Assembly: GCA_018818125.1 (NCBI GenBank)
Contig: JAHISQ010000001.1
Location: forward strand, 1-64,000
From: Candidatus Rifleibacteriota bacterium
GTDB taxonomy: Bacteria; Muiribacteriota; Ozemobacteria; Ozemobacterales; Ozemobacteraceae
Direction of reading: 5' to 3'
Length of the DNA: 64,000 nucleotides
Part shown: in pieces, positions 53,634 to 61,117 of the stretch
How the letters are laid out: each line of letters starts with the position of its first letter
How positions within the stretch are numbered: position 1 is the first letter of the stretch
Notes under the pieces: model-generated
Database searches by the model: none
What the model was told of the DNA's origin: nothing
Seen by the model: only the letters and a program-made list of their open reading frames with translations
Position numbers and translations under genes: made by a program

Positions 53634-54725
53634 ATGAATGTGGCTGACAATCCCGAGTTGTGTGGGCTGATTGCCGTTGTTTTTGTCGTAGTGTTTATCT
53701 GGGCAAACCGCTGCTCAAAATGCGGAAAGCTTTTCACTACAAAGATCAGAAGTCGCACCAAAACCTCAGAAGGATACAGTCATTCCTGGGAAGTTGATGA
53801 TAAGACGCAGCGGGCAAAAAGTGTTCGCAGCTACCGCTACAACTATAACGAAACCTACGCTTGCAGCAAATGTGGCCATGAATACAGCACTTCGACGTCG
53901 AGTCCGCGGGATCTTTCCTGCGGTTACTTTCTTTCCGAAGAATCTGGCAAGGCTAAGGCGAGGGGATGCTTTAACCCGCTGACCTGGTGGAGCTGGATTC
54001 CCGGTAAAAAGTTCTTGCTGACGCTGGTTTTCTTGTTTTTTGTCGGCCTGGTTGTTTTTGACTACGAGGTTTTATGGTATCCAACCCATCTAGAGACCTA
54101 TCTGGACAACTATATTGAATATCTCGAAGATCCTTTTTCGCCCAGGGAAAACTGGCGGACCCAGCTTGAGGTTAAAGAAGGGCACTGGCAGACCCGCCGC
54201 TATATCCAGGAATATCAGGAAGTAGAGAGAGAAAACTGGGAAGAATACGTGCCAGAATCTGCAAAGATTATGGAAAAATCCACAAAAGACCGGCCAATGG
54301 AGGCGAATCCATACAGCATTAACAGTCTTGGCGGCCCAAAACCAGGCATCTGGGTTAAATATTTGACTGATCAATGGGTAACGATTGAGACTTTGACGGC
54401 CTCCGGTACTGGATTGCCGATTGTCTACCCCGGAGAAATCGTTACTGCGCCCGGTGAAAGCCAATATGGCGCGCGCAAGTCTGATTATACTTCTGTAAGT
54501 TTTTCTCTAACTTTTAGAGAGACTTCAAATGGCAGTTTAATCTCAACCGACAGTGTCGGCTACATCAGCATTCGTGATCTTGATAATACTTACCCGCGCG
54601 AAATAAGCGAGAACATATACAAGTTTTTTATGCAGAATACCGGTCTGTTGAAAGCCAGAATTAAACAATATAGTTTCAATTCAACCCCCAAAGTATATAT
54701 CTACGTCGAAGAACCACTTTACTGA
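53634..54725 (+). CDS. Zinc-ribbon membrane protein of unknown function
   Basis: A 363-residue protein: a membrane helix at residues about 10-25, two CxxC knuckles (CSKCGKLF and ACSKCGHEY, about 50 residues apart) that form a zinc ribbon, a second helix at about 120-140 (FLLTLVFLFFVGLVVFDY), and a soluble C-terminal part of about 220 residues with Tyr/Trp-rich segments. I do not recognise the family. GAGGAAA precedes the ATG. It is the last protein gene before the large RNA locus. Confidence 0.62.
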   Translation: MNVADNPELCGLIAVVFVVVFIWANRCSKCGKLFTTKIRSRTKTSEGYSHSWEVDDKTQRAKSVRSYRYNYNETYACSKCGHEYSTSTSSPRDLSCGYFLSEESGKAKARGCFNPLTWWSWIPGKKFLLTLVFLFFVGLVVFDYEVLWYPTHLETYLDNYIEYLEDPFSPRENWRTQLEVKEGHWQTRRYIQEYQEVERENWEEYVPESAKIMEKSTKDRPMEANPYSINSLGGPKPGIWVKYLTDQWVTIETLTASGTGLPIVYPGEIVTAPGESQYGARKSDYTSVSFSLTFRETSNGSLISTDSVGYISIRDLDNTYPREISENIYKFFMQNTGLLKARIKQYSFNSTPKVYIYVEEPLY

Positions 54726-54787
54726 GTAGTTGTAATTCTTTGTTGATCGATGTTTGTCAGTGTAAAAAAAATATTTAAAAATAAATG

Positions 54788-54816
54788 TTGACATCAAATC
54801 CGTTTCGCGATAAACT
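54788..54816 (+). promoter_or_regulatory. Strong sigma-70 promoter of the large RNA
   Basis: TTGACA (54788-54793) and TAAACT (54811-54816) with exactly 17 bp between. The likely transcript start is at about 54823, where the outer closing stem of the RNA begins. Confidence 0.85.
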
Positions 54817-54835
54817 AGGAAAGTTGAACGAACAG

Positions 54836-54848
54836 ATCTTTGAAAATT
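54836..54848 (+). promoter_or_regulatory. boxA-like antitermination motif in the RNA leader
   Basis: The RNA contains TCTTTGAAA (54837-54845), matching the boxA core TCTTTRA of rRNA leaders. It lies in the 20-nt bulge between the two 5' closing stems, so it is left unpaired. NusB/S10-type antitermination would suit a long untranslated RNA. Confidence 0.6.
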
Positions 54849-55892
54849 GAAAAATAGAATCGGTGGCCGCAAGGCTGATGCTTCTGAGCTCCGGCAGGTT
54901 TCAGGCAGTTATCTCAAGATGGGTGCTGATGTCTGGTGACAGGCAAAACAACCCTGAAGGGAACAAATAACCTCGGGTAACGTGAAACTTAAGAAGAAGT
55001 ATGAGTTGGAAGGCAAAAATTCCATGGGGGGAGGACTCCGCATCGACGGAGAAACCAACTACAGCAGCAGAAAAACTCTAAGAGGGCCTCAAACCCTGTA
55101 AGAGGAAGGATTTATCCAGGGCTGTTGTAGCCAGATACCCCGAAGGACAAAAGGTCATGAGAGTTGTAATCGCGATGCCGGGGTGAAACTTGGCAGCGTA
55201 GGAGACGCTCTGAACCGGGAGTAAAGCTTCAAGGTTTGACTGAATCTCAAGATGGGAACCAGCTGCTTGCAGCAGGGGGCCAGTTAGAGCCAGGGTCGGG
55301 TAGAACGTAAGTTCAGCGGCCAGGTAGTGGGAACTGCCAGTGATTTCTGGAAGAAAACCATGTAGAGACAGTAACAGCGTAGGAGCATGATAGCTGGAAA
55401 CAGTTATCGATCGGATCAGTGTAAGACTCTGTAGATCAAGACCCTGCAAGTGCCAGTGGGGTGGAACAAACCCACAAGCTACCAAGGACGAAGTTCTGCT
55501 GAGAGGTTGAGAAAACCTGAGAGCGGAATGCGATAGGGCCGGAATCCTATCTGTCACGTCCTAGTTGTGAAGGCGCTAAGAGGGAAGAAACCTAGGAAGG
55601 CGTTGGCTTTATCCAGCCAATGAAGGTGTGTGTTGAACCTTGAAGTCGGCAGAAGCCCAGAAGAGGATAGAAAGACTCGGTTAACTCCAGTCCGGTGATT
55701 GTATCGACGGCCTCGAAGGCGATGAACGTCTGAGGCTTGGCGTAACCAAATATGCGTCATAGTGCAATTGCGTTAAAACTCTAGAAGGTATGTAACGACA
55801 TGAAGGGGTGATCAGAAGCGGTGACGCGACTGATTAATCACTCACTGACAGGTCTTCAAGAAGGAAAACCGATTCTAATTTGTTCGTTCAAT

Positions 55893-55922
55893 AAAAAACC
55901 CCCGGTTAAACGGGGGTTTTTT
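55893..55922. terminator. Intrinsic terminator of the large RNA, bidirectional
   Basis: AAAAAACCCCCG (55893-55904) pairs with CGGGGGTTTTTT (55911-55922) around GTTAAA. It starts 1 nt past the outer closing stem. The A run makes it work on the minus strand too, for the DUF3006-like gene at 55989. Confidence 0.95.
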
Positions 55923-55988
55923 CTATTTCCGCGTATTCGAAGTCAAAAGCAGTTTTGCTGTATTATTCGAGCCCAAGCACGGAAATCT

Positions 55989-56183
55989 TCAGTCCTCAAG
56001 GTCGACCGAAACGTAGTCACCCTCCTGGAGATCACGATTTTTGAATTTTTCGCATGGCACATATATTTCCATCATTGCTTCAGGATCTTCCGGGTGCCTG
56101 ATCACGACAACGACGATGCCAGCAGTGATACGATCTACAACCCCTCTTACCCGCCTTTTCTTTTTTGTTTCGCGGCCTCTCAT
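55989..56183 (-). CDS. Small DUF3006-like protein
   Basis: A 64-residue protein beginning with a basic RGRETKKKRRVR segment, then GVVDRITAGIVVVVIRHPED and a GDYVSVDLED end. The pattern (VDRIE..VVVL..., then a strand with GD-x-V-x-V) is that of the DUF3006 family, a small beta-barrel of unknown function. A GGGAGG ribosome site precedes the ATG at 56183, so it is a true gene. It converges on the large RNA and shares its terminator. Confidence 0.75.
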   Translation of the reverse strand: MRGRETKKKRRVRGVVDRITAGIVVVVIRHPEDPEAMMEIYVPCEKFKNRDLQEGDYVSVDLED

Positions 56184-56353
56184 GGTGTTTCCTCCCTGTC
56201 TTCTCTATATTAATTCTAATGATTTTTGGTCAAGGTGTCGTTGAGCCTGAACGCTTAAAGCTGATTTGCAATACAAGCTTCTTTACCTTAGCTCCTCTAT
56301 CTGGTATAGTGCCTCAGTACAACAATGACAGCAGCCACAGGGGGAGGTTCCCG

Positions 56354-56638
56354 GTGAACAACAACAAGGAACAGGTCGTGATTACCGTACTCGGTGCCAA
56401 CAATCCCGGTATTCTTGCCGGTATTACCCGCACCATTGCCGATTCAAACGTTAATGTAGAAGATGTCAGCCAGAAGATCATGCAGGATCTGTTTGCTCTG
56501 ATGATGATGACAGACTTTTCTTCAGCTAACTGTAGCTTTGAGGAATTTCAAAATCGCATGCAGGCGATGGCCGATCAGCTACGCGTCAAAGTTTTTATAC
56601 AACATGAAGATGTATTCAGGTATCAGCATCGACTTTGA
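56354..56638 (+). CDS. ACT-domain protein, UPF0237 family
   Basis: About 94 residues: VVITVLGANNPGILAGITRTIADSNVNVEDVSQKI followed by MQDLFALMMMTDFS. This is a single ACT domain of the UPF0237 kind, related to the GcvR type, which binds amino acids. The start is GTG at 56354, with GGGAGG about 8 nt upstream; earlier in-frame codons lie in non-coding sequence. The partner UPF0210 gene follows 55 bp later, and the pair is conserved in many bacteria and archaea. Confidence 0.88.
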   Translation: MNNNKEQVVITVLGANNPGILAGITRTIADSNVNVEDVSQKIMQDLFALMMMTDFSSANCSFEEFQNRMQAMADQLRVKVFIQHEDVFRYQHRL

Positions 56639-56693
56639 TGCTTGATGGCCGCCGCCCATGCTGGCGCGCGGATTGAACCGATGGAGGCAATAA

Positions 56694-58055
56694 ATGCTTT
56701 TTTCGCTCGAAGAAGTCATCGAAACCATCAGCGCCGTAGGTGTCGAAACCTTTGATGTCCGCACGATTTCGTGTGGTATTAACATCCTGAGCTGTGCTGA
56801 TTCAGACGTTCATAAATGTGCCGAAAAAGTTTACGAAAAGGTGGTTAGAGTCGCTCGCGATCTAGTGCCGACTGCTCGCACCCTTGAAAAGAAATTCGGT
56901 ATTCCTATTGTTAACAAGCGTATCTCGGTAACGCCAGTTTCTCTGCTTGCAAATGCTTTTACCGAACCAACTGCGGTGCCTATTGCCGCAGCAATGGATA
57001 AAGCCGCCAAAGAACTAGGTGTCGACTATATCGCTGGATTTGGTGCGCTTGTGCAGAAAGGCTTTACGCGCGGCGACCAGATTCTGATTAATTCAATCCC
57101 TGATGCTCTTTGTACTACTGATCGAGTCTGCTCAAGCGTCAATATTGGCAGTTCCCAGGCTGGTATCAACATGGATGGCGTTTATCGCATGGCAGAAATC
57201 GTAAAGGAAGCTGCTGAGCGTTCACGCGACACAAACGGTCTGGCCTGCGCCAAGCTGGTAGTTTTTTGCAACGCCGTCGAAGATAATCCCTTTATCGCGG
57301 GTTCATTTCTTGGCGTCGGTGAAGCTGAAGCCATTCTTAACGTCGGCCTTTCGGGCCCTGGCGTGGTAAGAGCTGCGCTCGAACGTGCCGGTAACCTGTC
57401 TTTTGGTGAGCTTTCCGAGCTTATCAAAAAAGTCAGCTTTAAAATTACCCGCACCGGCGAATTGATCGGACGTGAAGCTTCCCGTATTATGGGTATTCCG
57501 TTTGGCATTATCGACCTGTCTCTCGCACCAACCCCGGCTAAAGGCGATTCAATTTCTGATATTCTTGAACTCATGGGCCTCGAACGTACTGGCTGCCACG
57601 GCACTACCGCTGCGCTCGCCATGCTCAATGATGCCGTTAAAAAAGGCGGCATGATGGCGGCAACCTATGCTGGCGGCCTGAGTGGCGCTTTTATTCCGGT
57701 TACCGAAGACGATGGCATGTGTCGAGCTATTGTCGATGGCGCCTTGAATATTCAAAAACTCGAAGCCATGACCTGCGTATGCTCAGTTGGGCTCGATATG
57801 GTCGCAATTCCCGGCGATACTTCGATCGATGTTATCGCCGGCATTATCGCCGATGAGGCCGCAATCGGCATGATCAACCACAAGACCACCGCCTGTCGCC
57901 TGATTCCGGTACCTGGCATGAAAGCCGGTGATATCGTAGATTTTGGCGGTTTGCTCGGCAAAGGTCCGGTAATGGAAGTCGGCCGCTTCTCACCTTCGGT
58001 GTTTGTGCGCCGTGGCGGCCGTATACCGGCTCCGGTTCACAGCATGAAAAATTGA
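56694..58055 (+). CDS. UPF0210/DUF711 protein (PFL family)
   Basis: A 453-residue cytoplasmic protein with family patterns ETFDVRTISCGINILSC, VNKRISVTPVSLL, AAMDKAAKELGVDYIAGFGALVQKG, and GLDMVAIPGDTS with the C-terminal KGPVMEVGRFSP. Members have a fold related to pyruvate formate-lyase, but no glycyl radical motif is known and the reaction is unknown. The linked ACT gene upstream suggests amino acid control. A GGAGG site precedes the ATG at 56694. The operon ends at the terminator at 58111. Confidence 0.93.
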   Translation: MLFSLEEVIETISAVGVETFDVRTISCGINILSCADSDVHKCAEKVYEKVVRVARDLVPTARTLEKKFGIPIVNKRISVTPVSLLANAFTEPTAVPIAAAMDKAAKELGVDYIAGFGALVQKGFTRGDQILINSIPDALCTTDRVCSSVNIGSSQAGINMDGVYRMAEIVKEAAERSRDTNGLACAKLVVFCNAVEDNPFIAGSFLGVGEAEAILNVGLSGPGVVRAALERAGNLSFGELSELIKKVSFKITRTGELIGREASRIMGIPFGIIDLSLAPTPAKGDSISDILELMGLERTGCHGTTAALAMLNDAVKKGGMMAATYAGGLSGAFIPVTEDDGMCRAIVDGALNIQKLEAMTCVCSVGLDMVAIPGDTSIDVIAGIIADEAAIGMINHKTTACRLIPVPGMKAGDIVDFGGLLGKGPVMEVGRFSPSVFVRRGGRIPAPVHSMKN

Positions 58056-58059
58056 GTCA

Positions 58060-58106
58060 AATGTCATTGCTCGGAATGACGCGGCAATCTCGATGACTGT
58101 GTGATA
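58060..58106. repeat. Dispersed palindromic repeat
   Basis: TGTCATTGCTCGGAATGACG with GGCAATCTCGATGACTGTG. Its ends resemble those of the repeat at about 19970 (TGTCATTCCGA and TCGAGATGACA). Confidence 0.55.
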
Positions 58107-58110
58107 CCCG

Positions 58111-58144
58111 GCCCTGAAAGCTTAACACGCTTTCAGGGCTTTTC
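58111..58144 (+). terminator. Intrinsic terminator of the UPF0237-UPF0210 operon
   Basis: GCCCTGAAAGC (58111-58121) pairs with GCTTTCAGGGC (58129-58139), loop of 7 nt, then TTTTC. Confidence 0.9.
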
Positions 58145-58183
58145 AATAGAGGCCAGATACCCGATTGGTTTTAATAATATAAA

Positions 58184-61117
58184 ATGCAGACTGACAAGGA
58201 AAAGGCACTAAGACTGGCAATCTCTGCTGTTTTTGCTATTCTGATATTTCTGCCGCTTGTGTTTGTCTGTTCAGATCTTGCCAGGCTCGCTACGCTCAAA
58301 TACGAGCATCAGCTCACGACCCTCGAACAACAGCTCAAAGTCGAACTTGGCTCATTCAGAGAAAACCTGATTCCAAGGTTTTACCTTGAAAATCTCATCA
58401 AAGCCAGCGAAACCCATATTGGTCTGACTGCCGAGACGCACCAGCGTCCTGTTTTTGCGCGTGGCGTCGATCCGCAACTGATAACTGCAAATACCATCAG
58501 CCAGCTTCGCCAGTTTTATAAGGATAAAGCAGGGATTGAGCCCTTAATGGTATTGGCTTTTGGTGTTGACTACGAAAAAATCTGGTCGTGGTTCCGCGAC
58601 GACTTCCCTAACCTGGTCAGTGATGAGAAGAGCAGAATTGAGATTCTACTGGCCTGTTTTGCATCTAATTTTCAAGCGTTTACACCGGTAATTGCAGGGA
58701 ACTCTTTTGATGTCCGCCTCAAAGAACTGATTAGTGACGATGGTAGGGAGCTACAACGGTTTTATCGAGATATTTTTTATGATTATTTCTCTGACATGAC
58801 CTATGTACCACTACATCAAGGTTCTGCATATGATATGGCCATTAAAAGATACAACAGTCGCTTGCTTTTTGCTTACAACCGCGTGATTAAAGACGGTAAT
58901 ATGGTTTTTGGCGGCTATTTCGTGGTTTTCACCAGCAATCAGCTCAAAATTGCCAACCTTCTCGCTGCTGCCCGTGTTCCTCTGAACCAGACTTTTGTGC
59001 GCAGTTATCCGGCACAGACTGAGGGTGCAATAAACCAGATTCAGGTCGTCGATGACTACATGTTTTTGAGTTCACTGATTCCGACTGAGCTGGCTGGCTA
59101 TAACACATTGGCACCAGTTCCGCAGAAACTGCCGCGCTATATGGCTGTTTCAGCGCCTATTCATGATTTAAAGGGAAACTACCGGCGAACTCTGTGCCTG
59201 CTCGCATCTGTCGTGCGCCTTGTCGTTCTGGCGATTTTAGCCATGTCGGTGTATTTCGTTCTTTTCGGGTTTCCACCAGTTTTCAGACTACGCGCGCGCA
59301 TGCTGGCAGCCATGGCGATTGTCCTGTTGCTTCCCTATGTGATTCTTGGCTATTTTTGTCTCACCATTCTCGATAATATTCAGGGGCTTTCTGAGCACGA
59401 ACTTCGCGTTGAAGCGAACGGTCTGATGTACAGATTACAGAGCTATTATACTGACCAGAAATTGCAGATTATGCTGCAATTGCTTAAAGCCAAAGCTCGG
59501 CTGATCAAGTCCGTAGATGATGATCCAGACAGTATCATGCGGCTGCCATCGCATGATATTCTGCCGCCAGCCAGCCTTATTGATCTGAATTTCTTTCGCG
59601 ATGATGGTATCACAAGAGGGATTCACAACAGGCATAGAGAATCAACCGATTCTTCAAGTGTTTATAGTTATATGTCAGTAAAATATCTCGATAATCTGGG
59701 CGTTCTGGACAAACAGCGTTCGAAAGTAAGAAGCCTGCTCGAACAATCCATGTTTGCCGACGGTATGATGGAATCCATTCGTCAGAACTATGCCGAACAT
59801 TACTCTCTGGTTAACGAAGCCTTTGAAACCAAAGACCTGGCAAAAATGGACGATTTTTCGCGCATGTTCTATTACCTGATCCCGACTGTAAAAAGGCCCG
59901 GAAACCCGGTTCGTGTTCTGGTAATGAGTAATGTCAATGATTCCGACTACATACTTATCAAACCTTATGAATTTTTGCCAGGAATGTTCTCACAAACCAC
60001 AACGCTGGGTCAGCATGAATTTGCCATGGGGCAGCGCCGTATTGATGATATGATTTTGCGCTGGTGGCCGATTTCTATCAGCCTTGACTCCAGGATTAAA
60101 AGGCTTCTGCTGATTGCTGCCGGCAATCGCGAGAACGGTTTTCAGTCAGAGCAGAAAAATCAAATATCCACTTACCAGCAATATCGTTTTAACAAAAACG
60201 AACCGATTGTGTTTGCCGGAATTTCAACGGCTTCACCAGATCAGCTGCTGAAATTTTTTGTGCAGGGTTTTCCATTTTTGCTGTTGGTTATAGCTCTGAT
60301 TAGCCTGTTTTTGTCTGGTGACATACTTGCCGCACTCTTTATTGCTCCTGTTAGAGGCTTTCATAAGGCTACCCGGCAGATAGGTGCCGGTAACTACCAG
60401 CTGGCGGTAAACATCGAAAAAACCGACGAGTTCTCCCTGCTTGCCGACTCTTTTAACCGCATGGCACTTGGTCTGGCGCAGCGCGAAAAGATGCGGCGTT
60501 TTGTTTCTGAGAATCTATATGAACAGCTGGGCAGTCAGATAACCGATACCGCTCCCCGTGTGTCACAGGTTACCCTGCTGGCCAGTGATATTCGCAGCTT
60601 TACCACGCTTAGCGAAAAATATGAACCGCAGCAGATTGTCAGTCTGCTCAACGACTATTTTACCGAAATGGAAACTGCGATAACCTCCTGCGGTGGCTTT
60701 ATTGAGCGCCTGGTTGGTGATGCGGTGGTGGCGGTTTTTTATCAGGAAGCAACTAACAGCAGTGAACAGCGTGCGGCGCAGGCGGCGCTGCGCATGCGCG
60801 CGCGCCTTGTCCGCCTCAACCAGGAGCGTGCCGAATCCGGTTTGTTTACAATTGAAAATGGCATAGGTATAGCCACTGGTCAGGCGTTCTCAGGTATGGC
60901 CGGCGAAGAATCCGGTCGCCGCGTGTTTTCGGTTATTGGCGAAGTAGCCAGGCTTGCCGAGAAGCTCGAAGCCGCCAGCAGGTTTGTGAACTCGCGGATC
61001 CTGCTCTGTCCGCAGTCAGCAGCGGCTCTGGATAAGAATTTCAAAGTAATCACTGCCAGCGAAAAATGTGACTTTGTCGCGCTAGAACTGGTTTCTTGCG
61101 AGGTCGATCATGTCTGA
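58184..61117 (+). CDS. Membrane class III cyclase, C1-like catalytic domain
   Basis: A 977-residue receptor-type cyclase. Membrane helix at about 12-34, a large extracytoplasmic part of about 300 residues, then helices near 345-400 and 690-730, a HAMP domain (about 735-785; LLADSFNRMALGL), and the class III cyclase domain (about 790-960). Metal Asp residues are present: D802 in ASDIRSFTTL and D846 in RLVGDAVVAVF. But the adenine-binding Lys is R842, and the Asn/Arg of the transition state are R923 and K927 (GEVARLAEKL). So this chain has a C1-like half site only. It overlaps the next cyclase gene by 8 bp. Its ribosome site is weak. Confidence 0.9.
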   Translation: MQTDKEKALRLAISAVFAILIFLPLVFVCSDLARLATLKYEHQLTTLEQQLKVELGSFRENLIPRFYLENLIKASETHIGLTAETHQRPVFARGVDPQLITANTISQLRQFYKDKAGIEPLMVLAFGVDYEKIWSWFRDDFPNLVSDEKSRIEILLACFASNFQAFTPVIAGNSFDVRLKELISDDGRELQRFYRDIFYDYFSDMTYVPLHQGSAYDMAIKRYNSRLLFAYNRVIKDGNMVFGGYFVVFTSNQLKIANLLAAARVPLNQTFVRSYPAQTEGAINQIQVVDDYMFLSSLIPTELAGYNTLAPVPQKLPRYMAVSAPIHDLKGNYRRTLCLLASVVRLVVLAILAMSVYFVLFGFPPVFRLRARMLAAMAIVLLLPYVILGYFCLTILDNIQGLSEHELRVEANGLMYRLQSYYTDQKLQIMLQLLKAKARLIKSVDDDPDSIMRLPSHDILPPASLIDLNFFRDDGITRGIHNRHRESTDSSSVYSYMSVKYLDNLGVLDKQRSKVRSLLEQSMFADGMMESIRQNYAEHYSLVNEAFETKDLAKMDDFSRMFYYLIPTVKRPGNPVRVLVMSNVNDSDYILIKPYEFLPGMFSQTTTLGQHEFAMGQRRIDDMILRWWPISISLDSRIKRLLLIAAGNRENGFQSEQKNQISTYQQYRFNKNEPIVFAGISTASPDQLLKFFVQGFPFLLLVIALISLFLSGDILAALFIAPVRGFHKATRQIGAGNYQLAVNIEKTDEFSLLADSFNRMALGLAQREKMRRFVSENLYEQLGSQITDTAPRVSQVTLLASDIRSFTTLSEKYEPQQIVSLLNDYFTEMETAITSCGGFIERLVGDAVVAVFYQEATNSSEQRAAQAALRMRARLVRLNQERAESGLFTIENGIGIATGQAFSGMAGEESGRRVFSVIGEVARLAEKLEAASRFVNSRILLCPQSAAALDKNFKVITASEKCDFVALELVSCEVDHV

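Larger units (their letters stand above)
54823..55922 (+). ncRNA. Large structured non-coding RNA, family unassigned
   Basis: About 1.1 kb with no credible protein gene on either strand, bounded by a promoter at 54788 and a terminator at 55893. The ends pair by two perfect stems: TTGAACGAACA (54824-54834) with TGTTCGTTCAA (55881-55891), and TAGAATCGGT (54855-54864) with ACCGATTCTA (55868-55877). Internal hairpins include GCC-GCAA-GGC (54866-54875), CTCCG/CGGAG (55036-55051), GATAGCTG-GAAA-CAGTTATC (55389-55408), AGGTT/AACCT (55504-55518) and a nested stem at 55808-55841 with a GTGA tetraloop. A boxA-like motif lies between the closing stems. The size and end pairing resemble the ornate RNAs GOLLD and ROOL. 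I cannot match it to any known family; rRNA, group II intron, tmRNA and RNase P signatures are not seen. Function unknown. Confidence 0.85.

Noticed and set aside
55078-55760. Two minus-strand open frames (159 and 68 codons) in the large RNA locus
   Set aside because: They have no ribosome site, have low-complexity Ser/Leu-rich translations of the kind seen opposite structured RNA genes, and lie antisense to a transcript framed by promoter and terminator.
54823-55922. Ribosomal RNA, group II intron, tmRNA or RNase P RNA as the identity of the locus
   Set aside because: No universal rRNA segments, no GUGYG start or domain V, no tag-peptide/tRNA-like ends and no P4-type RNase P core could be found by eye.
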